Shown: positions 51,532-59,862 of the stretch, piece by piece
How positions within the stretch are numbered: position 1 is the first letter of the stretch
Layout of the letters: every line of letters starts with the position of its first letter
Origin: Streptomyces sp. NBC_01429
GTDB lineage: Bacteria; Actinomycetota; Actinomycetes; Streptomycetales; Streptomycetaceae
Length of the DNA: 64,000 nt
Direction: 5' to 3'
Assembly: GCF_036231945.1 (NCBI RefSeq)
Contig: NZ_CP109599.1
Span: 1,240,001-1,304,000 of the forward strand
Made by a program: the position numbers and the translations under genes
The notes under the pieces: generated by a model
Told to the model about the DNA's origin: nothing
Seen by the model: only the letters and a program-made list of their open reading frames with translations
Databases searched by the model: none

Positions 51532-51738
51532 TTACCTCCGGTCCTCGCGGCCGGGGCGCTCGGCGCGCTCCGGTTCCGCGCTCCCGGAAGAGGCGGTCGA
51601 GGCGGCGGCGGCGACGGGTTTGCCGTCCGGTCCCGAGCCCCCCGGGCCCACGGCCCGGAGACGGGAGGCCGACTCGTCGGCACGTGCGGCCTCGGCACGG
51701 ATCATGGCGCTGAGCGCGGCGAAGAGATCAACGGGCAT
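51532..51738 (-). CDS. Small hypothetical protein (68 aa)
   Basis: The product begins with an amphipathic helix ('VDLFAALSAMIRAEAARADESASRLRAVG', 3-31), followed by a disordered Gly/Ser/Ala/Glu/Arg tail. No family is recognised. It is supported by a GAGG ribosome site about 8 bases before ATG 51738 and by its position 63 bp after another small gene on the same strand, followed by a terminator. A regulatory or protein-interaction role is possible but unsupported. Confidence 0.5.
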   Translation of the reverse strand: MPVDLFAALSAMIRAEAARADESASRLRAVGPGGSGPDGKPVAAAASTASSGSAEPERAERPGREDRR

Positions 51739-51801
51739 GGCGGTGTCCTCACGGTGCGTCGATGCGGTGCTGAAGGGACTGCTGACGGTGCGTCGGACCT
51801 G

Positions 51802-52191
51802 TCAGCAGCGCAGCACGTCGCAGCGCGAGGAAGCGGGCACGCGCGGGGTCAGCGCGGAGCCGCAGCGCACGGTGTACGGGGCGGGTTCCATGGCACGGGA
51901 GCCGAGCGGCGCCGGGGGCTCCACCTTGGCCCTGCCCGCCCGCTGGATCCTGGCGGGCGTGGCCTGTTCCGTCTCGGCCGTGTCCTGCTGCACCTCGCCC
52001 GCGGGATCACGGGATCCCGCAAGGGGCGGAGGCGGCGGCGTGCCCCGTACCGCAGCCGCGCAGGGTTCGAGCGCCATGCCCAGGAAGGCGGCCAGCACCA
52101 GCAGGAGGATCAGCACGCCCCGGCGCGTCGCGGCGGCGTGAGCGGCTGCCGCGGCGGCGCCACGGGGAACAGCGAGCACGGTACGGCGCAT
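51802..52191 (-). CDS. Hypothetical membrane-anchored or secreted protein (129 aa)
   Basis: The N-terminus is basic and Ala-rich, with one hydrophobic stretch ('RRGVLILLLVLAAFLGMALEPCAAAV', about 23-48) that could be an uncleaved anchor or a signal sequence. The rest is Pro-rich and polar and ends with four cysteines overall ('VRCGSAL...SSRCDVLRC'), suggesting disulfides outside the cell. ATG 52191 has AGGAGG 8 bases upstream, which excludes the GTG six bases earlier. No family is recognised. It is probably co-transcribed with the 68-residue gene downstream. Confidence 0.55.
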   Translation of the reverse strand: MRRTVLAVPRGAAAAAAHAAATRRGVLILLLVLAAFLGMALEPCAAAVRGTPPPPPLAGSRDPAGEVQQDTAETEQATPARIQRAGRAKVEPPAPLGSRAMEPAPYTVRCGSALTPRVPASSRCDVLRC

Positions 52192-52283
52192 GGGCACGAC
52201 CTCCTGGACATGCCTGACCTGCCCAGGTATGCACCCCGCCCCGACCTGCTACCGGCGGAAACAGCCCGCACGGGGGACGGGGA

Positions 52284-54530
52284 TCACGCCGTGTCCAGCT
52301 CGTCCTCGGCGGTTCGTGCCACCGTAGTGCGCATATGCGACCCGCATCCGGCCCCCGGCACGGACCGCGCTTCGGGTCCGTCCAGCGGTACTTGGGGGCC
52401 GCCGGCCTCGCGTAGCCAGCGTCCGAGCACCTGGTGCACCTGCTCGGCGCCGACCAGTTCCGCGCCGTCCGGCACCGGCGCGGAGAGCGTCAGCGGTGAC
52501 ATCAGGAACGGCAACGCCTGTTCGCCGCCGAGCCCGCCGTGCGAACCGATCTGCTCCTCGAAGGCGTGCACCCGGCCCGTCTGCGGGTCGTACATCGAGT
52601 TGACCATGATGTCCGCGACGTGCGGGAAGCCGTCGGTGCGCCGTACGGCGTCGGCAGCGCCGGGCCCCATACCGGCCAGCGGCCCGTCGTCGGTCAGTTC
52701 GGAGACCGGCACCTCGGCCCCGCCGGGACCGAGCACCACCGAGCCGTGCTCCTCGCTGCGCACCAGCAGGAAGCCGATGCCAGGATGGCTGGCGAGGGTG
52801 CGCAGCAGCGCCGGGTGGCGCCGGTCGATGTGCTCGCGGCTCATCCGCTCCGGTACGTCGGGGAACGAGATCAGGGCGAGGTTCCCTGAGGCGAGCACGA
52901 CCGGGTCGGAGCCGGAGGGCGCCGGCTCCTCCTCCGCGCCCTCCGGCTCCGGCCGGTGCAGGGCGCTCAGTACGGCGTGGCGGGCGGCGTCGCGGGCCTC
53001 GGCGCCGCTCCTGGTGCGCTGGGCCCGGCGTGGCACGGGCAGTCCGCAGCCCGCTCTGACGAGGTCCTTGAGGGTGAGTCCGTAGGCGGCCTCGAAGGTC
53101 TCGCCGGGGCTCTGGCCGTGGTCGGAGAGCAGCACGATCCGGTAGCCGCGCGGGGCGTGTTCGGCGGCCTTGGCGATCAGGCCGACCGAGCGGTCCAGAC
53201 GCGCCAGGACCTGCGCCGCGTCGCGGCTGTGCGGTCCCGAGTGGTGGGCCACCTCGTCGTAGGCGACGAGGTCGGCGTAGACGGCGGTGCGTCCGGCGAG
53301 CATGTCCCCGATGACCGCCGTGACCACCACGTCCCGCTCGACGACGGTCGCGAAGGCCCGGATGAACGGGTAGAGCCCGCCCCGGCCGACCCGCGGCCGG
53401 TCGCCGCGCAGCCGGGCCCGGACGGACTGGCCGATCTCGCGGCCGACGTCGGCGACGAAGGAGACGACCGTACGGACGGCGTTGGCCGGGTCGGAGAAGT
53501 AGGCGAAGTACCCGGCGCGCGAGCGGTTGGCCCTGCCGCGCCGGGCGGCGATGGAGAGCACCAGGGCGAGCTGGTCGGCGCCGCCGGTGAAGAGGTTGCC
53601 GCGGCTGGCGCCGTCGAAGGTGAGCAGACCGCCGTCGCCGGTGCGCTCGATGGCCCGGCGCTGGAGCCGGGCGGCGCTGGCGGGCCGGTTGCTGACCATG
53701 ATCCGGCCGGTGTCCTTCTCGTACCAGCGGAACGCGGGCACGTCGTGGTTGGAGCCGTGCAGGATGCCCAGCTGGCTGGCGCCGGTCTGGCTGGACCAGT
53801 CGGTGCGCCAGGGCACCAGCCGGTGGGTCGGCGGCGGGCCGGGCTCCGGGTCGTCGGCGCACGTCCCGCGGCTCTTCCCGGCGGGGCTCTTCCCGGTGGA
53901 GTTCTTCCCGGTGGAGTTCTTCCCGGTGGGGCTCTCGCCGAGCCAGCTCGCGAGACGGGGCATCAGCCCGTCGGCGACGGCGTCCTGGAGCACCCGGTGC
54001 CCGACCCCGTCGAGCTGGAGGAAGACCGTGCCGGGCAGCCCGCCGTGCCGGCCGTCCTCGCCGGTCCGGCGGCGCCGCCGGACGGCGAGGCGCGAGAGCC
54101 TGCGCCGGTAGGCGCCGTCGTCACCGACCGCGAGCGCCGTGGAGGTCGCCGAGGCGACGGCGGACATCACGGCCGCGACCACCACCGCGGTCTGCGGATC
54201 GGCCGCGCCCCGGCCGTCGGGGATCAGCCGCAGCGCTATCAGCAGCAGTGAGCCGTTGAGGAAGAACACCAGCAGGCCGAGGACGAGCGCGGGCACCAGC
54301 AGCAGCGCCCGGACGAGCACGGGCCAGACCAGCGCGCTCAGCAGACCGAACGCCCCCGCGCCCCAGGCGGCGGTCAGGGCGGTCCTGGTGACGCTGTCCC
54401 CGTCCTCCGACTGGAGGTGGAAGTCGGGCAGGACCGCGGCGAGCAGCAGCATGGTGAGCGTGGAGACCGCCCACACGGTGATGATCCGCAGCAGGGCGCT
54501 GCCTGTCGTACGCCATCGCCCCTTGAGCAC
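52284..54530 (-). CDS. Membrane alkaline-phosphatase-fold protein with holin-IV-like N-terminus
   Basis: In this 748-residue protein, residues 1-145 contain four hydrophobic spans of the phage holin family IV type ('IITVWAVSTLTMLLLAAVLPDF'). This is followed by a type I phosphodiesterase/alkaline-phosphatase domain (about 165-715). Metal and nucleophile sites are intact: 'VFLQLDGVGH', 'TDWSSQTGASQLGILHGSN', 'YADLVAYDEVAHHSGP', 'VLLSDHGQSPG' and 'QIGSHGGLGGEQ'. The linker near residue 205 carries four TGKNS-like units. It probably hydrolyses a phospho-substrate (lipid or nucleotide) at the membrane. This fusion is common in Streptomyces, and the name holin should not be taken as phage origin. 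Confidence 0.82.
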   Translation of the reverse strand: MLKGRWRTTGSALLRIITVWAVSTLTMLLLAAVLPDFHLQSEDGDSVTRTALTAAWGAGAFGLLSALVWPVLVRALLLVPALVLGLLVFFLNGSLLLIALRLIPDGRGAADPQTAVVVAAVMSAVASATSTALAVGDDGAYRRRLSRLAVRRRRRTGEDGRHGGLPGTVFLQLDGVGHRVLQDAVADGLMPRLASWLGESPTGKNSTGKNSTGKSPAGKSRGTCADDPEPGPPPTHRLVPWRTDWSSQTGASQLGILHGSNHDVPAFRWYEKDTGRIMVSNRPASAARLQRRAIERTGDGGLLTFDGASRGNLFTGGADQLALVLSIAARRGRANRSRAGYFAYFSDPANAVRTVVSFVADVGREIGQSVRARLRGDRPRVGRGGLYPFIRAFATVVERDVVVTAVIGDMLAGRTAVYADLVAYDEVAHHSGPHSRDAAQVLARLDRSVGLIAKAAEHAPRGYRIVLLSDHGQSPGETFEAAYGLTLKDLVRAGCGLPVPRRAQRTRSGAEARDAARHAVLSALHRPEPEGAEEEPAPSGSDPVVLASGNLALISFPDVPERMSREHIDRRHPALLRTLASHPGIGFLLVRSEEHGSVVLGPGGAEVPVSELTDDGPLAGMGPGAADAVRRTDGFPHVADIMVNSMYDPQTGRVHAFEEQIGSHGGLGGEQALPFLMSPLTLSAPVPDGAELVGAEQVHQVLGRWLREAGGPQVPLDGPEARSVPGAGCGSHMRTTVARTAEDELDTA
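53875..53934. repeat. 15-bp tandem repeat within the phosphatase-fold gene
   Basis: Four 15-bp units (TTCCCGGTGGAGTTC and close variants) encode repeats of TGKNS or similar in the linker after the membrane domain. The two central units, 53890-53904 and 53905-53919, are identical. Length changes would remain in frame. Confidence 0.75.
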
Positions 54531-54666
54531 GTTCCCCTCACCTCATGTCCGCGCCCGTACCGTTCACGGGCTCCGCCCCAGCCTCGCACAGCGCGGCGGA
54601 CGGACCCCGGGGGGTGGTGCGGGACCGGCGGCCGTGATAAAGACGCGTACCGGTCCTCGATGCCGC

Positions 54667-55071
54667 TCAGCGGCCCCGGTAGCCGGCCATCGGGATCGAG
54701 AGGCGGCGGTGGACCTCGGCCTTCATCGCGGCGTCGTAGCGCGGCTCGTCCAGGCCGACGGTCTCCAGCCGTACGCCCCTGCGCTCGCACTCCGCCGCGA
54801 AGTCGGACGCCGAGGTGAACGCCCGCTCCAGCACCCGGTCCCCGGCCGCGACGAAGACGTCCACCAGCCCCGCCTCGACATCGAGCCACAGCCCCCGGTG
54901 GTCGGGGCGCAGCCCGTAGAGCAGCAGCTGCCGGGTGACGGCGTACCCCTGGGCCTCGGCCCAGCGCGCGCACATGTCGTGCTGGCCCCGGGTGTCGACG
55001 AGGAAGGGGTCGCTGTCGAGTTCCTCCAGCGGGGTATGACTGGCGATCACGGCCACACGTACCTCACCCAT
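54667..55071 (-). CDS. Conserved hypothetical protein, possibly a degenerate resolvase-like fold
   Basis: This encodes 134 residues, cytosolic. The order 'VAVIASHTPLEELDSDPFLVDTRGQHDMCARWAEAQGYAVTRQLLLYG' followed by 'LVDVFVAAGDRVLERAFTSASDFAAECERRGVRLETV' recalls the N-terminal catalytic fold of serine recombinases (strand, Q..C...A...G, then strand and helix). There is no catalytic-serine motif (YxRxS) and no DNA-binding tail. I treat the resemblance as tentative. ATG 55071 has a GGGGGA site upstream; the longer frame is antisense to the MBL gene. Confidence 0.55.
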   Translation of the reverse strand: MGEVRVAVIASHTPLEELDSDPFLVDTRGQHDMCARWAEAQGYAVTRQLLLYGLRPDHRGLWLDVEAGLVDVFVAAGDRVLERAFTSASDFAAECERRGVRLETVGLDEPRYDAAMKAEVHRRLSIPMAGYRGR

Positions 55072-55320
55072 GCCGGTCCCCCACGACTCCCCGATCCCAC
55101 GGTCCCGACGCCCCCGTCCGTCCCGTCCGGGCGACCCTAACCCGCTCCCGGACCCGGCGGGCAGGCGCGCGGGAGGTGGGCACGGGGGCGCGCCCGGGCG
55201 CATCGCGCCCGCCTGAGCCACATCTCGCACGCCCCCATGGACACCCCCGTACGCTGAAGGCGGAGATCGAGCCCCGGGTGTGCGCGGCGTGCCCCCGGGC
55301 GGGACGGAGCTGAGGTCGGG

Positions 55321-56112
55321 TTGGGAACTGTCATCACCTGGTGGGGTCATGCCACCTGCACGGTCGAGGACTCCGGTGTCCGGGTGCTGACCGATCCGCT
55401 GTTCGTGCGCCGGCTGGCGCATCTGCGGCGCCGGCTCGGTCCCCTGCCGCCGCCCGAGGCTGCGGTCGCCGATGTCGTGCTCGTCTCGCATCTGCACTCC
55501 GACCATCTCCATCCGCGGTCGCTGACGCGGCTCGCGCCGGGCACCCGGCTGCTCGTGCCGCGCGGCGCCGCGTGGTCGGTCCCGGGGCTCAGGAGGCTCG
55601 ACTCGCGCCGGAATCCGGGCGGGCTGCGGATCACCGAGGTCGAGGCCGGTGACGAGGTGGAGGTCGGGGCGGTGCGGGTGCGGGCCGTGCCCGCCCACCA
55701 CGACGGCCGGCGGCTGCCGGTGGGGCCGCACCGCTCGCCCGCGCTCGGCTTTGTGATCAGCGGCGAGTCGCGGACGTACTTCGCCGGGGACACCGGGCTC
55801 TTCGACGGGATGGCGGAGGCCGTGGGACCGGTCGATGTGGCGCTGCTGCCGGTCGGCGGCTGGGGGCCGCACCTGGGGCCCGGGCATCTGAACGCGGAGC
55901 GCGCGGCCGAGGCGCTGGCCCGGCTGGCGCCGAGCGTGGCGGTGCCGGTGCACTACGGCACGTACTGGCCGATCGGTCTGGACGGGGTCAGGCCGCACGA
56001 GTTCTACGGGCCGGGCGACGAGTTCGCGCGGAAGGCGGCCGGGCTCGCGCCCAAGGTGTCCGTCCATCCGCTGGGCCACGGCGAGAGCGTGGCGCCGGAG
56101 GCCGCTCCGTGA
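55321..56112 (+). CDS. MBL-fold metallo-hydrolase (UlaG-like)
   Basis: The 263 residues contain the metallo-beta-lactamase signature 'SHLHSDHLHPRS' (HxHxDH, about 56-61). They also have 'VPAHHDGRRL', the aspartate in 'YFAGDTGLFDGM' (about 157) and 'AVPVHYGTYWP' with the last His, enough for a two-metal site. Relatives hydrolyse N-acyl-phosphatidylethanolamine or ascorbate lactone, so an amide, lactone or phosphodiester is possible. TTG 55321 with GAGG about 6 bases upstream is the first start matching 'VITWWGHATC'. The stop overlaps the DedA start by GTGA, so the two genes are coupled. Confidence 0.82.
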   Translation: MGTVITWWGHATCTVEDSGVRVLTDPLFVRRLAHLRRRLGPLPPPEAAVADVVLVSHLHSDHLHPRSLTRLAPGTRLLVPRGAAWSVPGLRRLDSRRNPGGLRITEVEAGDEVEVGAVRVRAVPAHHDGRRLPVGPHRSPALGFVISGESRTYFAGDTGLFDGMAEAVGPVDVALLPVGGWGPHLGPGHLNAERAAEALARLAPSVAVPVHYGTYWPIGLDGVRPHEFYGPGDEFARKAAGLAPKVSVHPLGHGESVAPEAAP

Positions 56113-56750
56113 TCGACCGGCTGATCACGCGGCTGGCGGAGCTGCCGCCGGAGTCGACCCAGCAGGCCGTCGCCTATCCGTCGGTGTTCCTGCTGGTGGC
56201 ACTGGGCGCGCTGGTGCCTGTGGTGCCGACGGGGGCGGTGGTGAGTTCGGCGGCCGTGGTCGCCTTCCACCAGACCGATCCGCTCTCGATGCTCTACGTA
56301 TTCCTCGTCGCGTCGTTCGCGTCGTTCGTCGGTGACGTGGCCCTCTACTGGCTGGGCCGGCGCGGGGTCGGCTCGAAGAACGGCTCGCGCTGGCTGACCG
56401 CGCTGCGCGCGCACGCGCCCCGGGACCGGCTGGAGCAGGCGCAGTCGAAGCTGCGGGAGAACGGGGTGACGGTGCTGGTGCTGTCCCGGCTGGTGCCGGC
56501 CGGGCGCATTCCGGTGATGCTGGCGTGTCTGCTCGGGGACTGGCCGCTGCGCCGGTTCGCGCGGGGCGATGTGCCGGCGTGTCTGGCCTGGTCGGCGACG
56601 TACATGCTGATCGGGGTCGCGGGCGGTTCGCTCTTCCCCGAGCCGTGGGAGGGGGTGCTCGCCGCGGTGGTCCTGACGGTGGTGCTCAGCGCGGCCCCGG
56701 CGCTCTGGCGCAGGCTGCGCGGGCCGGGCTCGGAGGAGCAGCGGACGTAG
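56109..56750 (+). CDS. DedA/SNARE-associated-type membrane protein
   Basis: The 213-residue membrane protein has the DedA hallmarks. The first re-entrant/TM block is 'PSVFLLVALGALVPVVPTGAVVSSAAVVAF' (about 24-53), then comes 'ASFVGDVALYWLGRRGVG'. The amphipathic loop with 'VLVLSRLVPAGRIPVMLACLLGDWPLRRFARGD' carries the conserved Arg residues. Family members act as lipid scramblases or in membrane homeostasis, including undecaprenyl-phosphate recycling. It is translationally coupled (GTGA) to the MBL hydrolase, which suggests the pair work on a membrane-derived substrate; that is inference. Confidence 0.8.
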   Translation: MIDRLITRLAELPPESTQQAVAYPSVFLLVALGALVPVVPTGAVVSSAAVVAFHQTDPLSMLYVFLVASFASFVGDVALYWLGRRGVGSKNGSRWLTALRAHAPRDRLEQAQSKLRENGVTVLVLSRLVPAGRIPVMLACLLGDWPLRRFARGDVPACLAWSATYMLIGVAGGSLFPEPWEGVLAAVVLTVVLSAAPALWRRLRGPGSEEQRT

Positions 56751-56800
56751 GGCGTCCGCCGGTCCGCGCGTACGAGGTGACTCCTCGCGGGGCCGGCGGC

Positions 56801-56890
56801 CTCAGCTCGGCCGGCTTCAGCTCAGTCGGCCTCAGCTCGGCCGGCTTCAGCTCAGTCGGCTTCAGCTCGGCAGGCTTCAGCTCAGCTCGC
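56801..56890. repeat. 15-bp minisatellite, six units
   Basis: Six 15-bp units alternate between CTCAGCTCGGCCGGC and TTCAGCTCAGTCGGC types. The first two units (56801-56830) are repeated exactly at 56831-56860. The last, diverged unit contains the stop codon of the minus-strand aminotransferase-fold gene at 56877-56879. In a shifted minus-strand frame the array would encode AELKP repeats. Confidence 0.85.
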
Positions 56891-58187
56891 CGAAGGCCGC
56901 CGCGAGCGTGTCCAACGCCCGTGCGACATGCGGCAGTTCCAGGGGCCGCGCCGCCGTGAGGGACTCCAGGCGCTGCGCGCGGGTCGCGCCGAGCAGCGGC
57001 CCGGTGGAGAGCCGTACGCGCAGCGCGCCCGGTTCGTCGCCGAACCGGTGACCGCCAGGTACGGACATGGACAGCCGCCCGCTCAGATGGTTCTCCAGCT
57101 CCATCGAGTCGGTGACCCCCACGCCCGCCAGCCGCTCGCGCAGCGGCCCGAGGTCGGCGTAGAGATGGCGGCCGGCCTGCGGGGTCCTGGCGAGCGCGCC
57201 CGAGAGGAGCACCGCGCGGTGGACGGCCGCGGCCACGCGCGCGTGCAGCCCGGCGGCGGCCCGAGCCCTGGCCGTGACCGCGTCGGGCCCGGCGAGCGCG
57301 TACGCGGCGGCCGCCGCGACCGGTCCCGCGACCGTCGCGCCCAGCGCGGTGAGCAGATCGAGCGTCCTGGCCCGCAGGGCGGCGCCCGCCGGGGTGGCGG
57401 GACAGCGGGCGACGGCCATCGGCCAGCCGGCGGGCAGCAGGGAGCCCGCCGCGTCCGCGACGACCACGACCTCGTCGGGCCACATCTCCGCCGGGCTGAA
57501 CAGGACGGTCTCGTGCGGCCGGTGCACGGTGTCGCGCCAGGTCTCGTCGCTGACGATGCGCAGCCCCTCCCCGACGGCCGCCTCGCACACCTCGCGGACC
57601 AGTTCGGGCGGGGCGACGGTGGCGGTCGGGTCGTCGGCCGGGGAGAGCAGCAGCACGCCGGGGGCGCCGCCCTCGGCCCGTACCCGGCGCACCGTCTCCA
57701 GGAGCGCGAACGGATCGGGCACGCCGCCCGCGTCCGCCGGGGCGGGCACGTGGTAGGCGCGGCGGCCCAGCAGCCGGACCTGCGGGGTCCACCAGGCGGG
57801 GCAGGGCCGGGACATCAGGACGTCCCCGTCGTACGCGGCGAGCAGCGCGAACAGCAGCGGCTGCGCGCCGGGGGCGGCCACCATGTCGTCGGGGCCGCCG
57901 TGCAGGCCGCGCCGCCACCAGTAGCCGCAGGCCGCCTCCCGCAGGGCCGCGCCGCCGCCGGGCGGCTGGGGCGCGCCGTGCCGGGCGGCGGCCGCGCACA
58001 CCTCGGCCAGTTCGGGGAGCACGGGCAGTCCGGTGCCGGGCGCGGGCGGACCGTACCGTACGGGGCCGCGGCCCTCGGCTGCCGTTGGCCGCACCGCGAC
58101 ACCTCCCGTCGGGACCGGCGGGACCGGCGGGAGCGCCGGAGCCGTCGTGAGCCAGTGAGCACATCGGGCTTGGGGGATGTTCGCCAT
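56877..58187 (-). CDS. Aminotransferase class I/II-fold protein lacking the PLP lysine
   Basis: The 436-residue protein follows the fold-type I pattern. It has 'AAPGAQPLLFALLAAYDGD' (substrate side), 'LLSPADDPTATV' in place of the usual NPxNPTG, and the PLP-N1 aspartate as 'VSDETWRD' (Asp214). A C-terminal 'LRVRLSTGP' holds an Arg in the carboxylate-binding position. At the Schiff-base site, where SK is expected shortly before 'GW', it reads 'DAAGSLLPAGW' (245-255) with no lysine. No lysine occurs anywhere in the protein. It therefore probably does not form an internal aldimine and may bind another ligand. TATAAA at 58199-58204, 12 bases before the ATG, suggests a nearly leaderless transcript. 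Confidence 0.78.
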   Translation of the reverse strand: MANIPQARCAHWLTTAPALPPVPPVPTGGVAVRPTAAEGRGPVRYGPPAPGTGLPVLPELAEVCAAAARHGAPQPPGGGAALREAACGYWWRRGLHGGPDDMVAAPGAQPLLFALLAAYDGDVLMSRPCPAWWTPQVRLLGRRAYHVPAPADAGGVPDPFALLETVRRVRAEGGAPGVLLLSPADDPTATVAPPELVREVCEAAVGEGLRIVSDETWRDTVHRPHETVLFSPAEMWPDEVVVVADAAGSLLPAGWPMAVARCPATPAGAALRARTLDLLTALGATVAGPVAAAAAYALAGPDAVTARARAAAGLHARVAAAVHRAVLLSGALARTPQAGRHLYADLGPLRERLAGVGVTDSMELENHLSGRLSMSVPGGHRFGDEPGALRVRLSTGPLLGATRAQRLESLTAARPLELPHVARALDTLAAAFGELS

Positions 58188-58274
58188 CCTTTGTGCCCTT
58201 TATACGGAAGTTCGCCGCTCCGTGCTCCCCGGACCGCGCCGCTTGACCTCGCGCCCCCGGGGTAGCCGGGTGCC

Positions 58275-59741
58275 ATGGCTGACACCTTCGCGACACTGCT
58301 CGACTCCTGGGACCAGCGCGTCTTCCGCTCCGTCGCCGGCCGGCACTGGCCGGGCGCCGACCCGGTGCTGCCCCGGCTGAGCCGCGGCGCCAACCACGGG
58401 CTGCTGTGGTTCGGCGCGGCGGCGGGGATCGCCGTGCTCGGCCGGAGCGCGCGGTCGCGCCGGGCGGCCCTGCGGGGCGCGGTGTCGCTGGGGCTCGCCT
58501 CGGCGGCCATCAACACGGTGGGCAAGCACGCGGTACGGCGGCGGCGGCCGACGCTCGATGTCGTCCCGGTCATCCGGCAGCTGAAGCGGCAGCCGTTCAC
58601 CACCTCCTTCCCGTCCGGGCACGCGGCCTCGGCCGCCGCCTTCGCGACCGGGGTCGCGCTGGAGTCGAAGGGCTGGGGCGCGGCGGTGGCGCCGGTGGCC
58701 GCCGCCGTGGCGCTCTCCCGCGTCTACACCGGCGTGCACTATCCGAGCGATGTGGTGGTGGGCGCGGCGCTGGGGGTGGGCGCGGCCTTCGCGGTGCGCG
58801 GGCTGGTGCCGACGCGCGCCCAGCTGCCCTCGCCGGGCCGCCCGTACGCCGAGGCGCCCGCGCTGCCCGGCGGCCGGGATCTGGTCGTGGTGGTCAACCG
58901 CGCGTCCGGTTCCTCGGACACGGCGAGCCTGGTGCACGACGCGCTGCCGGAGGCGGAGGTCGTGGAGTGCGCCCCCGAGGAGGTCGAGGGCGAGCTGGAG
59001 AAGGCGGCGGCCCACTGCCGCGCGCTCGGGGTCCTCGGCGGCGACGGTACGGTCAACCGGGCCGCCGTGATCGCCGTGCGGCACGGGCTGCCGCTGGCCG
59101 TCTTCCCCGGCGGCACGCTGAACCACTTCGCGTACGACCTGGGCATAGAGCACGTCCACGACACGGTCAGGGCGGTGACCGAGGGGGACGCCGTCCGGGT
59201 CGACCTGGGGCGCTTCACCCCCGGCCCGGACGGGAAGACGCCGGGCCACTTCCTCAACACCTTCAGCCTGGGCGTCTACCCGGAGCTGGTACGGGTGCGC
59301 GAGCACTGGTCGCCGCGGATCGGCGGCTGGCCCGCCGGGGTGCTGGCGGCGCTGAAGGTGCTGCGCGGCCGGCATCTGCTGGACGCCGAGTTCGAGGGCC
59401 GGCGGCGCTCGCTGTGGCTGCTGTTCGCCGGGAACGGCATCTACGGGCAGATGGGCCCCACCCCGGGCCACCGCCGCGATCTGGCCGACGGGCTGCTGGA
59501 CGTACGGATCGTCCACGGCGGTCGGACCCCGGGGCTGCGGCTCCTCGGCGCCGCCCTGGCGGGCCCGCTGAGCCGCTCCCCCTTCCACGCGGCCGAGCGG
59601 ATGCGCCGGGTGCGCGTCGCGGGCATCGCGCCGGGCACCCCGCTGGCCTTCGACGGCGAAGTCGCCGAGGCACCGAGGGAGTTGACCCTCGACAAGGCGG
59701 CGGAGGCGCTGCGGGTCTACCGGCCGAAGGCGCTGCTGTAG
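58275..59741 (+). CDS. PAP2 phosphatase / diacylglycerol kinase-like bifunctional protein
   Basis: This encodes 488 residues. The N-terminal half is a membrane type 2 phosphatidic acid phosphatase with all three motifs: 'KHAVRRRRP' (about 84-92), 'FPSGH' (about 112-116) and 'SRVYTGVHYPSD' (about 149-160). The C-terminal half is a DAGK-catalytic/NAD-kinase-like domain with 'GVLGGDGTVNRAA' (about 252-264) and 'VFPGGTLNHFA'. The pairing of a lipid phosphatase and a lipid kinase in one chain suggests interconversion of phosphatidic acid-like and diacylglycerol-like lipids at the membrane. The ATG start follows an 87-bp region divergent from the aminotransferase-fold gene. Confidence 0.87.
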   Translation: MADTFATLLDSWDQRVFRSVAGRHWPGADPVLPRLSRGANHGLLWFGAAAGIAVLGRSARSRRAALRGAVSLGLASAAINTVGKHAVRRRRPTLDVVPVIRQLKRQPFTTSFPSGHAASAAAFATGVALESKGWGAAVAPVAAAVALSRVYTGVHYPSDVVVGAALGVGAAFAVRGLVPTRAQLPSPGRPYAEAPALPGGRDLVVVVNRASGSSDTASLVHDALPEAEVVECAPEEVEGELEKAAAHCRALGVLGGDGTVNRAAVIAVRHGLPLAVFPGGTLNHFAYDLGIEHVHDTVRAVTEGDAVRVDLGRFTPGPDGKTPGHFLNTFSLGVYPELVRVREHWSPRIGGWPAGVLAALKVLRGRHLLDAEFEGRRRSLWLLFAGNGIYGQMGPTPGHRRDLADGLLDVRIVHGGRTPGLRLLGAALAGPLSRSPFHAAERMRRVRVAGIAPGTPLAFDGEVAEAPRELTLDKAAEALRVYRPKALL

Positions 59742-59862
59742 GGCGGGTCCGGCGGCGCGCACCCCAGAGCCGGTGACCACATGGCAAGACGCAGGTCTCA
59801 CCATCCGACATGCGGGCGTAGCGTGGCAGGACCACTTGCAGGAGCGGAGAGGGAGTCCGGCC

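Noticed and set aside
52284..54530. Phage origin suggested by the holin-like N-terminus
   Set aside because: No other phage gene is present, and this fusion with a phosphatase domain is a normal chromosomal gene type in Streptomyces.
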